DNA from: Neoscytalidium dimidiatum
Taxonomy: Eukaryota; Ascomycota; Dothideomycetes; Botryosphaeriales; Botryosphaeriaceae
Assembly: GCA_037367355.1 (NCBI GenBank)
Contig: CM074703.1
Span: 1 to 64,000, forward strand
Direction of reading: 5' to 3'
Length of the DNA stretch: 64,000 nt
Shown: piece by piece, positions 1-10,609 of the stretch
Position numbering within the stretch: position 1 is the stretch's first letter
Layout: each line of letters opens with the position of its first letter
Position numbers and translations under genes: made by a program
The notes under the pieces: generated by a model
Databases searched by the model: none
What the model saw: only the letters and a program-made list of their open reading frames with translations
Told to the model about the DNA's origin: nothing

Positions 1-517
1 AGACTTACACAACTTCTTGGATTGGCAAGATGACGACCCAATATCAGTGCGAGTGAAGTCATGTATCAGGATCTCAAGATGGAATAACAATTTTAAGAAA
101 TCAGCATCTTGAACGCTGGCCAAGTCTCTGTTCTTCATATTTTTTGCTCTTCACAAAAATTGATCAATTACTCCCTAGAAAAGTGATAATGAAGATTCAA
201 TACCTTAAATGATGATCGCGTGCAAGTTCTACCGTGATGAGCCCGGCGTGTCTATGGTGATAGCATTCAGATCTTCCATGCAATCATCGTACCCCATCAC
301 TAAGAATATTCCTGGTCAGCTGTAACCACGGCTGGTCAGAAAAGGGTCCAACGGTCCACCGAACAGCTGGTGCCTATTTTCCCTGAGCCAACCGCGCTCT
401 TGCCCTGTCAGGCTGGAACGGGTGCAAAGACCCTGCCCACAATATCTCTTCTCTCCGAGAATTTCAACTCCACCACCACCACCACCAGGCACTCACCAGC
501 CAAACCTTCATGCTGAA
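1..517. other. gene-free left edge / upstream region
   Basis: I see no coding segment, RNA gene or repeat here. The last part is presumably the 5' leader and promoter of the gene starting at 518. An in-frame ATG at 422 exists upstream, but the peptide it would add is low-complexity and proline-rich. Confidence 0.5.
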
Positions 518-1927
518 ATGACCGGCCCACCTGTGTCGCCAGCGGCGCGCTCAGCGCTCCTGTCGCTGCCGCGCGAGGTCCGCAACTTCATCTACAAAGA
601 GTACATCTGGACCTGCCACGAGGCCGCCATCGCCACCGCGGGCGCCGCCTCATCCTCCTCACTCACAACCGCAGGCTCCGACTTCGACTCCGACGACGAA
701 GACTCCTTCTCCTCCACCGCCACCGCAGCCTCCTCCTCTTATAATGACGAAGACAGGCCCAACGCCGAACACCACACCCCTCCCCTCCTTCGCAACCTGA
801 CCGCGACCCGCACGCGCGCCTCGGCCCTCAGCCCGCTCCTCCTCACCAACCACCAGCTGCACGTTGAGTTCCTCGACGAGCTCTTCCGCCTCGCGCACGA
901 GCGCTGCACGCCCGGCTTTTCCTCCTCCTCCACCTCTTTCGACGACGACGACGAGGATGAGGAGCTCGCACCACCGCCCTACTTCTCCCCGCTGACGGCC
1001 TTCCCCTACCCGCTGCACCTGGCCATACGCCTGCGCTCGTTCGACCTCGAAGTCCGCACCGAAGACACGGGCGGCGGTCGCCGCGTCCGGTGGACCGACT
1101 TCCACGACAACGTCGAGGCGAGCGCCGAGCGGGTGCTGGAGTTCCTGCCGGCGCTGGAGGCGCTGTGCGTGAGCCTGTCGCTCGGGCCCGGGATCCGGTT
1201 CGTGCGGCGCGCGGCCGGGGAGCGGGACGTGTGCGAGACGGAGAGGCTGCTGGGGTTCGTGCCGGAGAGGCTGGTAGGAGGAGGAGGAGGGGACGACGCG
1301 GCGATGGCGGAGGCGGAGGCGGAGACGGGGGCCGGGGCGATGGTGTCGAGGGGGACGCAGACGGGCGGCGGCGGCTCGAAGAGGAAGAGGGCCGGCGCGA
1401 AGGGCGTGGAGGTGGTGGCCGGGGCCTACTCGCCGGCCGCGGCGGCGGCGTTCGCGCCGAGGCTGAAGTCGTTCAAGAAGATGATTGTGGTGCGGTTCGC
1501 GTTCGCGACCGAGTTTCCGCTCGTGATGAACAGCGTCACGGAGCACTTTGATGCGGAAAACGGGCGGATGGTGTCGCATTTCGCCGCGAGGTGCGGGGGC
1601 TTCGTGTAAGTGCACTTTGCAACCTTGGGATGTCTACGCGGTCTTGATTTAACAGTTGTCGTCTGCAGGAACGAGTTCGGCACTATGGAGCTGCGCGAGA
1701 TGCGGGAGTTCGTGGAAGTGGTCGAGGGCGAAGGCGCGTGGCAGTCCCAGTTCGAGCACGTACCCAAGCCTGCTCTCGTGAGTCGGCTTTACGAGGTGTG
1801 GGAAAGCCATGGGAAGATCTCGAAGAGGCGTTACAAGAAGATGAAGGCGAGAAGAGACGAGCAGCGTGAGTTGCAGCGTACGAACGAAATCACGATGGTG
1901 ATGGATGATGAAGTCATGGCGGATTAG
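518..1927 (+). CDS. 2EXR/F-box-like domain protein of unknown function
   Basis: Two exons, 518-1605 and 1669-1927, encode about 448 residues. The intron has a GTAAGT donor and CTGCAG acceptor and keeps phase. Near the N-terminus lies LLSLPREVRNFIYKEYIW, the pattern of the fungal 2EXR/F-box-like family (LPxEVRNxIY), which is very abundant in Pezizomycotina and of unknown biochemical role. Residues about 50-75 and 140-165 are Ser/Asp/Glu-rich low complexity, and about 255-300 are Gly/Ala/Glu-rich. The C-terminal exon is basic and Glu-rich and may be helical. I chose the ATG at 518 because the family motif follows shortly after it; the in-frame ATG at 422 adds only a Pro-run. The function is not known. 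The family call rests on one motif, whereas the exon structure is well supported by phase. Confidence 0.75.
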
Positions 1928-2447
1928 AAAGCGGAGGCGAGCAGGGAACTGTTGCAACTTTCACTATGACGGGAGCTCAATTGAGGGATCCGGATGATAC
2001 TCCTCATTCTCTGATGCGGCTATTAGGGGTATCATGAGAGCTTAAGTAGGGCCGATTCCTTGCTGGAAAGCTCTTCAATGGGGGATTTTGAGGAGCTCGT
2101 ACGAACAGGAAATTGCCCTTCACACTTGGAAAAAGAAGAAAAAAAAAAAGGAGAGAAACGAAAGACAATCGCTGGCAGAGATGCTTTGCCTCGTCGAGAT
2201 AGTGCGAGTGCTGAAGGGAGCGATCTTAAGAGTAGATAGCAGGTGCAAAGAGAAAGAAAGTCGACATCCAAACGTAGCTCGTTCCCTCCTCCATTACGTA
2301 GTCCTTGAGGAAGTTCTCATATAATCTAACTCTGCTTTCTACATACAAACGCCCTGATACATGAATCCATCTCCGATAACACCGACGCATATACCCAAGC
2401 GCTATATACACCGAACCCTCTTTCCACAGCTACGATCTTCGCTTCCC
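1928..2447. other. intergenic, convergent 3' regions
   Basis: This is the 3' flank between two convergent genes. It contains an A-rich run near 2130-2150 and no supportable coding sequence. Confidence 0.5.
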
Positions 2448-2807
2448 TCAGCATCCGCCGCCACCTCCACCGCCATCACCGCCACCGCCGCCTCCTCCAC
2501 CTCCACCTCCACCACCATCGCCTCCACCTCCTCCGAAGGACCCACCTCCTCCGAAGGACCCACCTCCTCCATCATGATGTCCGCCCCCGTGGTATCCGTG
2601 ATGCCCATGATGCCCGTGATGGTGACCCGAAAATGTGTCCCCCGCACCGCCGTTGTCGAAAGTATTGGAGAAGCCGTAGTTGTACTTTTGCGGTCTGTAC
2701 GATGACGTGCCGGCATTTGAGGAGTAATAACGATTTGCGGGGCGTGGCGGGTAGTGTGTTGTTTGCGGTCCCGCAGGGTAGCGGGGACGGGAAGGGCCGC
2801 AGCCCAT
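2448..2807 (-). CDS. small Gly/His-rich protein with MGC N-terminus
   Basis: A single-exon frame encodes about 119 residues. The ATG at 2807 gives the N-terminus MGCGPSRPRYPAG, which fits N-myristoylation at Gly2 followed by possible palmitoylation at Cys3, so membrane tethering is an inference. A Pro/Tyr/Asn-rich middle follows, then a His-Gly segment (repeated GHH units). The C-terminal third is almost pure glycine with a duplicated SFGGGG unit, and the protein ends in Cys. An in-frame ATG 54 codons upstream exists, but the segment it adds looks like 5' leader. Glycine-rich tails of this kind are common in small fungal proteins and can arise from GGN repeat expansion, so part of the tail may be non-functional. 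I do not recognise an orthologue. The antisense frames over the same repeat are shadows. Confidence 0.55.
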   Translation of the reverse strand: MGCGPSRPRYPAGPQTTHYPPRPANRYYSSNAGTSSYRPQKYNYGFSNTFDNGGAGDTFSGHHHGHHGHHGYHGGGHHDGGGGSFGGGGSFGGGGGDGGGGGGGGGGGGGDGGGGGGGC

Positions 2808-4072
2808 TTTTAAAGGATTTGTTTGTGGGGTGTGGGTCGAGGCTGCTTGTATGGTATGTTGAACCAAGTAATATTGGCTTTGATGGTGGACTTGTCTTTG
2901 TGGGCTGAGATGGCTGAATGGCTGGTGTGGAGGACGGGGAGCGAAGATGTATTTATGTGCACCGCTCATGGTACGAACGCGTCGTTCCTCTTCTTCACCT
3001 GACAGTCAGCCTTACCGCAGGTCACACACACTCACGCATACACGGCTCGCCTGCGATTCCTTCGCGCAGAAAGGCGCTCATCAGCCTCAGCCCTCAGCCT
3101 CCCCCGATCGCGCGTATCGAGCCTCCGCTAACCAACCGAGGCTGCCTGATTCGCGTTTAGCGCGTGAATCCTTCGGCGGCCCCCAAGCCCTGTGAGGCTG
3201 ACGTTCCTGAACCACTCCCCAAACTGCTTGTGACGAGCACACACTGGGCACAGCCACGCTTTTTTATGCAGTTGCCTGTACGCCCTCTGTACACTAAGGA
3301 TGGTCGTTAGGCGAGTTTGCTTACGCATGACGATAGTGATCGAGCCGCAGCAAGGCGGCCGTAACTGGGTGATGCAAGCGCGCCTGGCGTTGTTCTGGAA
3401 TAGTGCCATTTCTGGCAGTAGTTTGTGTGCTGCGTAAACACGCGTTTTTCTTGTCGGAGGCAATACATTGGCGCTGTACCACCTGTGGGGTGATGATCGC
3501 CGGGGGATGTGCTGGTGGTGGGGGCGAAGATGATGCTTCAGTTTGCGGAGAAGTGTCCGGCAGGGCAGATTATTCTGTTACGTGGAGTTGCGGCCGGCAA
3601 AGCTGCCACTCAAGATCAGCAAGTTGACCAGTAAATTTAAAAGTACGCTTTTCTTTTCTTTACTTTACTTTACTGAGCTTTCTGAGGCCGTCGTAGAGGT
3701 ACCATCTGGCCCGGATTATATGCTGTCAAGGAAAGCGATTGGTAAGAATGGTGTGTGCCTTGCCAAGGCCTTTTACCGTCACGCCATGTTCAAAAGCCAT
3801 AGGCAAGTGTTTCCTCATCCAGTAGTTGATCCGGTAAGAGGCTTTTCTGCACAATACAATTGTGTACGAGGCAGACAACTACCGGTGAACTTGTTCAGGT
3901 TGTCAGCATTTGATATTCGGATGTCCTCGCTCGTCGCTACTGAAAAGACTGATCTATGCGCCCCTTCTAGTTTGTCTCGACGTCTATTCGTGTCTTGCGT
4001 GCTCGTCCCCCCCCCTTTTTTTTTTGTTTTATTTTTGTCCTTTGCCCCTTTCATGGAAGCGTTTTTTCTTCC
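2808..4072. other. intergenic region
   Basis: About 1.26 kb between a minus-strand gene start and the end of the tautomerase gene. Open frames exist on both strands but show no family signature or consistent codon use. A C9T11-like tract lies near 4008-4024. No gene is called here. Confidence 0.5.
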
Positions 4073-4519
4073 TTACAGCTCACCGGTCAAAAATTGGGCC
4101 CTGCCCAGACCGAAGCTCCAGTCTTCCTTCGTGTTGGCGGCAACACTGACAATCAGGTCGGAACCGGGCACGCCACACTCCTTTTCGAGACGTTCAGCCA
4201 GAGCAGCGTAGACAGCCTGCTTCTTGGCAGCATCACGACCCTGCTGGAATATTTGGATGAAGACCAGCTTGTCGGAACGGGTGAGACCAAGGTTGGTGTC
4301 TTCGCAGATGATCTCGTAAGGCTCGTGCTGAGTGATGATCTGGGGGACTGTCAGTTAAATTGGACACGATCATGAGATGATGTGTGGACATACCTGGTAG
4401 CGGTCACGCGGGGGAGCGGCGAACTTCTCCAGCATGATTTCCTGGACAATGTCGGCCAGCTTCTTGATCTCCTCGGGCGAGCGGACGCCCTTGATAATAT
4501 CGATCTTGACGAGAGGCAT
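4073..4519 (-). CDS. tautomerase superfamily protein, malonate-semialdehyde-decarboxylase-like
   Basis: Two exons on the minus strand, 4394-4519 and 4073-4339, encode 130 residues, the usual length of the MSAD group. After Met comes Pro, the catalytic N-terminal proline of tautomerases (MPLVKIDII). A conserved DRYQ segment (Asp39) precedes the splice site. The C-terminal DWSFGLGRAQFLTGEL block closely resembles bacterial malonate semialdehyde decarboxylases. In those enzymes two arginines spaced R-x-R bind substrate; here the matching stretch reads QQGR, so only the second Arg (Arg77) is kept. Membership of the superfamily is seen in the sequence. A decarboxylase activity is inference, and a promiscuous tautomerase is equally possible. 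The gene is divergent from the RIM1-like gene, with about 0.8 kb shared upstream. The intron has a GTATGT donor and CCCCAG acceptor and is in phase. Confidence 0.87.
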
Positions 4520-5327
4520 GTTGTTGGTCGAGCTGTAATGAAGCGCTACGAAGCAGAAGACTGGTAACTCTGCTCAACTGGACAGAAGATCGAGAGTGAA
4601 TAAACAGAGAAGAGGTTTAAGTATGGAAAGCAATGACTCTTGCACAAGTTCCCTGACGTTGACCTCGGCGGGATGCTTGTGGGTCCGATATAGCAATGAG
4701 GTAAAGCTACTAAGATAAGCATGTAAGGAAATGCGCCGAACGGCTACATGGGGCTTAAGTATCCAGCGGCAGACGTGCACGAACTGTCACTGAGCCTCCT
4801 ACTTCTCGTTGCGTCACCCATCGCTGGCCTCGTGTATGCACATCTTGCTCCGATGACGGCGGGCCAGGCGCTTCTTCCTTACCTCAGCTGCGGGTGAACG
4901 GCTTGAGAAAAGAGCGAATTGGGAACAGATGGGCAGGCCGACGGCGCGTCGTCGGCGGCTCCGCATCTGGCGCAATCGCACTCCTCTCGCCATCTCCACG
5001 GAGTCCACCGCCGGCCAGCATAACGCAGCGCTGACTCGCGCCCGGCTGAAAAATAGCCGCAACGCGACTCGCGAGCCGCTAGACTCGCCAAGCCCACGTG
5101 TTTGCGCTGTTTGCACGCACACTTGCGCGCCAAAGCTTAGCTTAGCTCGCTCGCGCGTTCCCTCAGCTCACCACCAACCCGCGCGTCGCGATAACACCTT
5201 CCCCAACCCACCACCGACCGCCAGCTCCCCTCATCGCGCGCCATCCATCGCATCCATTCCTTCAAACCAGCTTTCGCGAAACCGCAGTCGCCCAATCGCC
5301 CTCTACACCGTCAAGAAACAAAAAAAC
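4520..5327. promoter_or_regulatory. divergent promoter region between tautomerase and mtSSB genes
   Basis: About 0.8 kb separates the two divergent start codons. The part nearer the mtSSB gene is C- and CA-rich, as usual for fungal 5' leaders, and runs into CAAAAAAACATG at the start codon. I could not assign a specific factor-binding site. Confidence 0.4.
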
Positions 5328-5978
5328 ATGAACGCCCTCCGCCTCAACGCCTTCGCCGCCGGCCGTCGTGCCTTCTCCTCGACCCCTCGCGCGCAGCTGG
5401 CCAAGATGAACATCATTGGCCGCCTGGGCGCTGAGCCGGAGCTGATCACCACGTCTACCGGCAGGGAGATGGTGCGCTACGTCGTGGGCACCAGCACCGG
5501 CCGCCGCGACGCCAATGAGACCAGCTGGTTCCAGGTCGCGTGCTTCGACGACGGCCCGCGCAGGGACTACCTGCTCAATCTGCCCAAGGGGTGAGTGGTC
5601 GCGCCCTTTCACCTGCCTGCCCATTTGTAGTCATCTGTCGCGAATGGCACACCAGAACGAAATGGGAGCGTGGTGCGGGGAAGAAAAAAAAAAAAAAAAA
5701 CTTTCGGGCAGAATTACTGACAGGAATCCGTTTGGATAGTACCCTGATGCACCTCGAGGCCGATGCCAAGATGAACGTCTACGAGACGTCTGAGGGCCAG
5801 AAGGCGTCGCGCCTGAGCCTCATCCAGCGTGAGTGTCTTCTCTGCAAACAACCCTCGCTCGAGGCCCGTCCGAATGGGGAAGCTAACAGGCGAAATAGGC
5901 AACATCGAGGTCCTCAGCAGGCCCAACCGCCAGCAGGAGTCTTCCGAAGTCCCTCTCGATGCCGCCGGCTCTGCTTAA
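5328..5978 (+). CDS. RIM1: mitochondrial single-stranded DNA-binding protein
   Basis: Three exons, 5328-5590, 5740-5828 and 5899-5978, encode 143 residues; yeast Rim1 has 135. The N-terminus MNALRLNAFAAGRRAFSST is Arg/Ala/Ser-rich without acids, as expected for a mitochondrial presequence. The OB-fold follows: MNIIGRLGAEPEL, then GREMVRYVVGT, then ETSWFQVACFDD, and LHLEADAKMNVYETSEGQK-like strands with LSLIQRNIEVLSRP near the end. The family coats single-stranded mitochondrial DNA as a tetramer during replication. All three exons join in phase with GTGAGT donors. Intron 1 holds an 18-nt A run at about 5683-5700. The gene is convergent with the small secreted-protein gene at 6406. Confidence 0.93.
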
Positions 5979-6405
5979 ATTCACCCAGCCCCCTTCTCCC
6001 GTGCGAATTTTGCTTTATTGCGGATAATATTCCCCCTCTACGAGAAGAATGTGCTTTTCGACGGACACGCTTTGATGAAAACCCAGTGGTGAAGGCGCTA
6101 CGTGCGTTGTGCAGGACTGAAATCCTTTTCTTCTCTCTGAATCAATTGAACATTCTCGAAGGATGGTGGTTGAAATGGGAAGAAAATTTTCCCTTTTTTT
6201 TTTTTTGGTATTAAGATGCCCTGTGTTAATATAAAACTCTACTCATGCAACTACAAAAATTCCCTCCTCCTTTGTGTCTCTCGGATTCATGGTCCCAGCC
6301 ACGCGCCCCCCGGTCTCCCCCCTCCCCTCTCCTCCTCTAACACACATCATAATCGTACAATACATGCCACACTCGCGCCCCCCCTCTTGCCCTTCCCGAA
6401 TCCCT
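5979..6405. other. 3' flanks of convergent genes
   Basis: About 0.43 kb between the stops of mtSSB and the secreted-protein gene. A T run lies at about 6196-6207. I see nothing else. Confidence 0.4.
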
Positions 6406-6932
6406 CTACGCCTGACTCAAACTGAACTTGACGTTCCCGGTCGTCGCCCCGCCCACGCACGTGCTCTCGAACGTGCCGGTCGGGCACGTCAGCTGCGCCG
6501 CCTTGACGCACCGCTCCCACCGGCCCTTGGAGATGTTGATGGTCGCGCCGGCGTCGGTCGCCGCCAGGTCGAAGCGCGAGCCGCCGCTCTGGCCGACCGT
6601 CGACGTCGGCGACCCGCCGCACTTCTGGATGCTGCCCGCGATGCCGCCGCAGATGGAGAGGATGGCCACGTTGGTTTCGTGCGTGTCGAGCTTGCTGTTG
6701 CGATTGGGGGGAGTGTTTTAGTACGGGGAGGGGGAAGCGCGAGGAAGTGAGGGAGGGAGGGAGGGAGGGAGGGAGGGAGGGAGGGAGGGAGGGACGCGTA
6801 CGCGGAGGTGTCGGTGCAGGTCGTCCCCGTTACTTCGTTCCCGGAGACTTGCTGGTTGGCGCGCGGCCAGAGTGGGGTGGCGAGCGCGGTGGTGGCGGTG
6901 AGGAAAGAGAGGACGAGGTGCGTGAGGTGCAT
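6406..6932 (-). CDS. small secreted protein with six cysteines
   Basis: Two exons, 6802-6932 and 6406-6694, encode 139 residues. The N-terminus MHLTHLVLSFLTATTALATP is a clear signal peptide with likely cleavage after Ala-Leu-Ala. The mature part is Gly/Ser/Thr-rich and has six cysteines (TTCTD, SICGG, QKCGG, WERCV, QLTCP, ESTCV), an even number that fits disulfide bonding. No enzyme motif is visible. Size, secretion and Cys content match small secreted proteins or effector candidates of ascomycetes, but no role can be assigned. The exons join in phase (GCC). The 107-nt intron contains an 11-copy GGGA/TCCC repeat, which is the polypyrimidine run on the coding strand. A run of similar proteins in related fungi would be needed to name it. 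Confidence 0.75.
6751..6794. repeat. (GGGA)11 microsatellite inside an intron
   Basis: Eleven perfect GGGA units on the plus strand lie just inside the 5' splice site of the minus-strand secreted-protein gene, where they read as a TCCC pyrimidine tract. Confidence 0.95.
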
Positions 6933-8883
6933 GGTTGCGGATCCTTTGGTTTTTGTTGCTGTGTTCTTCGGTTTCTGATGCTGTGGGAGAGAAACGACGT
7001 CTTGGTGTTTTTCCGCGTAGAGTTTCGGTTTTTTTTTTTTTTCTTTCCCGGTACTGATGGGAGGTCCGGGGGATTTGGAATCACTCGTCGGTTTGTGATT
7101 TCGGGTGCAGGACGAACAAGCTTCCTTATGAATGCTGGTTCTTGGAGTCGGCAATGCGTCACCGCGTCGCTTCAGCGCTTCTGGTTTCCAGACGATAGAG
7201 ATGGTTAGACGAAGGGCAAGTATAGCAGTACGGCATGAGCGTGCTCCACTGGAAATGATTCGGACGAACCTGGAGCATTTCGGGTCGTGGAGGCCCTGAT
7301 TGGCTGCGGTGGCCGTCGTGCAGCACATCTTCAACCGAGCGGCAATGCGAACGCCGCCAAGGCGTATGAGAAGGACGGTGGAAATGCGCGATGCGCAGTT
7401 TTTCCGCCGTTTGGATCAGTGTGTGTTGTTTTGGGTCTCGGGGTTTTGAAGCAGGGCGGGTTTGAGGGGGCTGAGTTGCGAGACGTCGCGTCGTGAGTGG
7501 CCGAGGCGTGCGACGTCGTGTGTCTCGGCGTGGTGATGGGCTTGGGTACAGCCAGTCTTTGGAGAGTCGGAGGATATTAGCAAATATTAAGCCCTATGAG
7601 CAGAATCTGTCAACTTAAGTAGTGATGCTGCCGAGTGCGCTACATTCTGGGGTGCAACCGCAATTACGCTACGAAGGCCGAACCGTGGACCCGAAATCCG
7701 TCTCTAAACAACTGAAAGACAAGAACAAGTCTTCCATAGAAGGAAGTCCTTGGCTCTTTATACTCCACTTCCACTTATCTACTCATGAGTCTGTAACTAA
7801 GACCAGTCATCCGAAAAGCTTATCCGCCTAATTCATCTCCGAGCCAGAAGCGGTTAGTACGTACATTTCTCGGATCAAGCTTTCAGTTTCTTTACATCTC
7901 GCGAAGGTAAGAGATAAGCTTCTTGGTAAAGTGCAAATTATTCATTAAAGCCATCTTTCTTTTATTGAAATTACTCCATCTTAATTCGAAGAAACATATA
8001 TCAAGCCTTGAGTCTCCCCATTTCTCAGCCGCTGAACCCAGTGCAACCCATACACCCAACATCGCCTATCTTTATTGTTGACATAGCACGAGATATATGG
8101 CATATATGAATGACAGCTTGTATTCTCAGTCTGATAGCTTCTACGGCGTCCTCAAAGCTCTGTGCTCTGAACATGCGTCGTTGTTACGGCTCAGACACAC
8201 CTGATCACTGCACGCTGGCCGCGCCTCGACTTCCCTCATTCGTGACGGTATAATGTTACCTTAGCACGCGATTCACATAAACCTCATCTATGGAAGATTT
8301 TTGGGTTCCGGGCTCGGAATATCTTGGAGGTGATGATGTTAAGTGGGTTTGGGTTCAGAGTTCGAGGTCCGACTTGGGATTGCTGGTATGCCATCCCAAA
8401 GTGCCATTAAGAATATCTTGACACCTCTGAATAACTTCACCACTGGGCTATCAGGAAGCTGTTGAGCTATCGGTCAGCTTCAACACCATGAGAAAATAAA
8501 GAGAGCTGTCAGTACCAGGGAATCTTCCTGCTCCAAATGAGTACGGCTGCTACTGGAGAACATCGCATCGTCTTCGGTAGCTGTATCTTTTTTGCAAGCT
8601 CTGTCTGCTTGAGAATTGCGAAGGAGAATTGCACAGACGACAATCAGTGATGGTTGAGACTCACTGATATTCTCCATATCTCTTTGTCCGTCCCTAAACG
8701 AGAGCGCTGCGGATATTGCCGAACGCAAATATCCTTGTCAGTCAGGGCCACGTGACGAATCACTAAGGCATTGACCGTTCCGGATAGCTTCTTTGTCCGC
8801 GTATTGACCATGCCTGCCTGTTCGCGGAGATTCCTCCTCTACAACTTGCACAGTATACCGAAGCTCACAGCAGATAATTCAGC
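6933..8883. other. gene-poor region of about 1.95 kb
   Basis: Only short unrelated frames are present. The promoter of the secreted-protein gene lies at the left. A T13-14 run is at about 7029-7042. No tRNA, rRNA or transposase signature was found by eye. Confidence 0.45.
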
Positions 8884-10233
8884 ATGGTTGACAGCAAAGA
8901 TGACAGAGGTCATCCTGACGCAGAAAATGACCACAGAGAGGCTCAATCATTTGGGCGTAACTTAGAAATATTAGGGAAAATACTGGGATTTGACCGGGCC
9001 GGAACCCAAGCAGACCGTTCAGACGATATTGCAGGGTCGTCCAGCAGCTTCGAGAGATCCAATACTGATGAAGCTGCCGCGGAAGATATGCTTGATGGCA
9101 GTATATACATCACTGACGATTGGATGGCAAGGGTCAAGGCCGTTGCTTCTCAGCTCATCCAGACCGATCCGTGGGAGCTTTCCGCGCCAATTATACCTGC
9201 CGAGACAGCCGAGAGGATGCATACGGAGGCAAAAGCATTATAAGATCTATTGGTGATACACTTTCAAAGTGTCCATATGCCCTCTGCACAATTCAGGACA
9301 AAGATTAGTTCAAAAAGAGCGAAGAAGATTGAGAAGTCAGCGAAACTGCTACTACCGATGGACAAACGCTGTCAAGTCCTTCACGTCATTCCGGTGGACC
9401 ACCACGTCGAAGGACTAGTACTTGCCCTAACATCATCAGTCGTAACCATCTCACGTCAGAGACTGTAACCGATTGGCAGGGTATCGAAGAGCTAAAAGAA
9501 GATGGAGAAACCCCTAAGGGGAAGAACAGGGGAGAATTCTCCGAATTTGCCGAGAAGTATGAATTGAAAAACATCGAAATTGCGGGACTTGCAAACTCCG
9601 ACTGACAGAGGGCAGCAGGAAATCCAAGCGGAGCACGTAGCTGGAAATTCATACTCATTCAAACTAGCTCTAACTCCCCCGGTATAGACATTCCCGAATC
9701 AAGTTGGAAGTAATAAGGCACCGGATCTGATATGCGAGCCTGCGGAGACAGCTCTCATTTCAGATACAGAAGGACGTCGAACTCAGAAGACCAACCAGTC
9801 ACCTGCCGATACTTGTAACATATTTTTAGAATTGCCAAAGACCGGTGTCAGAGAGGAATTTATCTGTCTGCCACCACACAAGCAGATATTTGAGAGAGTA
9901 GTAAGGCCATCCAGACCTATCTCTCCGTTTGACACTTCAGCATCCAATGAAGATAGTAATATGCCAATTCTTCCCTGGTTGGAGCTCTGTCAGCAACACG
10001 GCTTCCCAGAGAATGATGGCGCACACATTCACGGCTCATTTATCACGCTATGTAGCGGATACCGAGCAAGTCGCCCGTGTTGAGACTGGGCAAGATCATC
10101 TCCCTCGCTCACACAGAAAAGGATGGCTGAACGGGAGCGCTGGGAGTCGGGTGGTGGAAAGCGGAAGCGCGACGATGACGAGGTTCGGGAGGTGGATGGT
10201 CTCAGATGCAAGTATAAAGTTAGAAATCGCTGA
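8884..10233 (+). pseudogene. decayed or unresolved multi-exon gene, unknown product
   Basis: Several plus-strand segments look protein-coding but do not form one frame. At 8884-9243 there is an acidic segment including DPWELSAPIIPAETAERMH. At about 9390-9605 there is a hydrophilic frame ending in EFAEKYELKNIEIAGLANSD. At about 9690-10083 there is a frame including GVREEFICLPPHKQIFE. At about 10110-10233 there is a basic-acidic tail GGGKRKRDDDEVREVDG. I could not join them with convincing fungal splice sites. Either this is a multi-exon gene with weak introns, or a pseudogene with frameshifts and stops. I favour a pseudogene because at least two frame changes (near 9250 and 10050) lack usable donor/acceptor pairs. 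No known domain is recognised. The limits are approximate. Confidence 0.33.
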
Positions 10234-10609
10234 ACTTTAATCACTCGGGATTGCGAAATTGCACATTATTCTCTCGTTGCCCACGACCGACGTACTAAAT
10301 TCTATCTACTACCCTATTTCTTCTGTTCCTCGCGACCTGAATCCAGCCTCTCCTCCCTCGCCCCGTCAGGCATATCAGACCTTAATAGAATAAGGAATAG
10401 GAGAGTTGAGGACAAGGGGAGGTGAAAGAGGAGGAAAGAAGAAGAGAGTCGTTTAAGGGGAAGGATGGAATCTTTGTGTGAAGTCGAACACATGTAAAGA
10501 ATAAGTATTGCTGGATATCTGCACTCATTCTAGAGACTGCTTGATATCCCATCTTGATGTAGACATCTATTGCACTGCTATACGTCATCTTGACAGGATC
10601 TACGCGTCG
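10234..10609. other. intergenic, convergent 3' flank
   Basis: About 0.38 kb, purine-rich around 10385-10450. I see no gene or structured element. Confidence 0.4.

Noticed and set aside
3128..3463. 111-residue minus-strand frame
   Set aside because: No recognisable motif, odd Arg/His/Cys composition and no supporting context.
3543..4211. 222-residue plus-strand frame overlapping the tautomerase gene
   Set aside because: No family signature. Its 3' part is antisense to the conserved C-terminus of the tautomerase, which is clearly the real gene.
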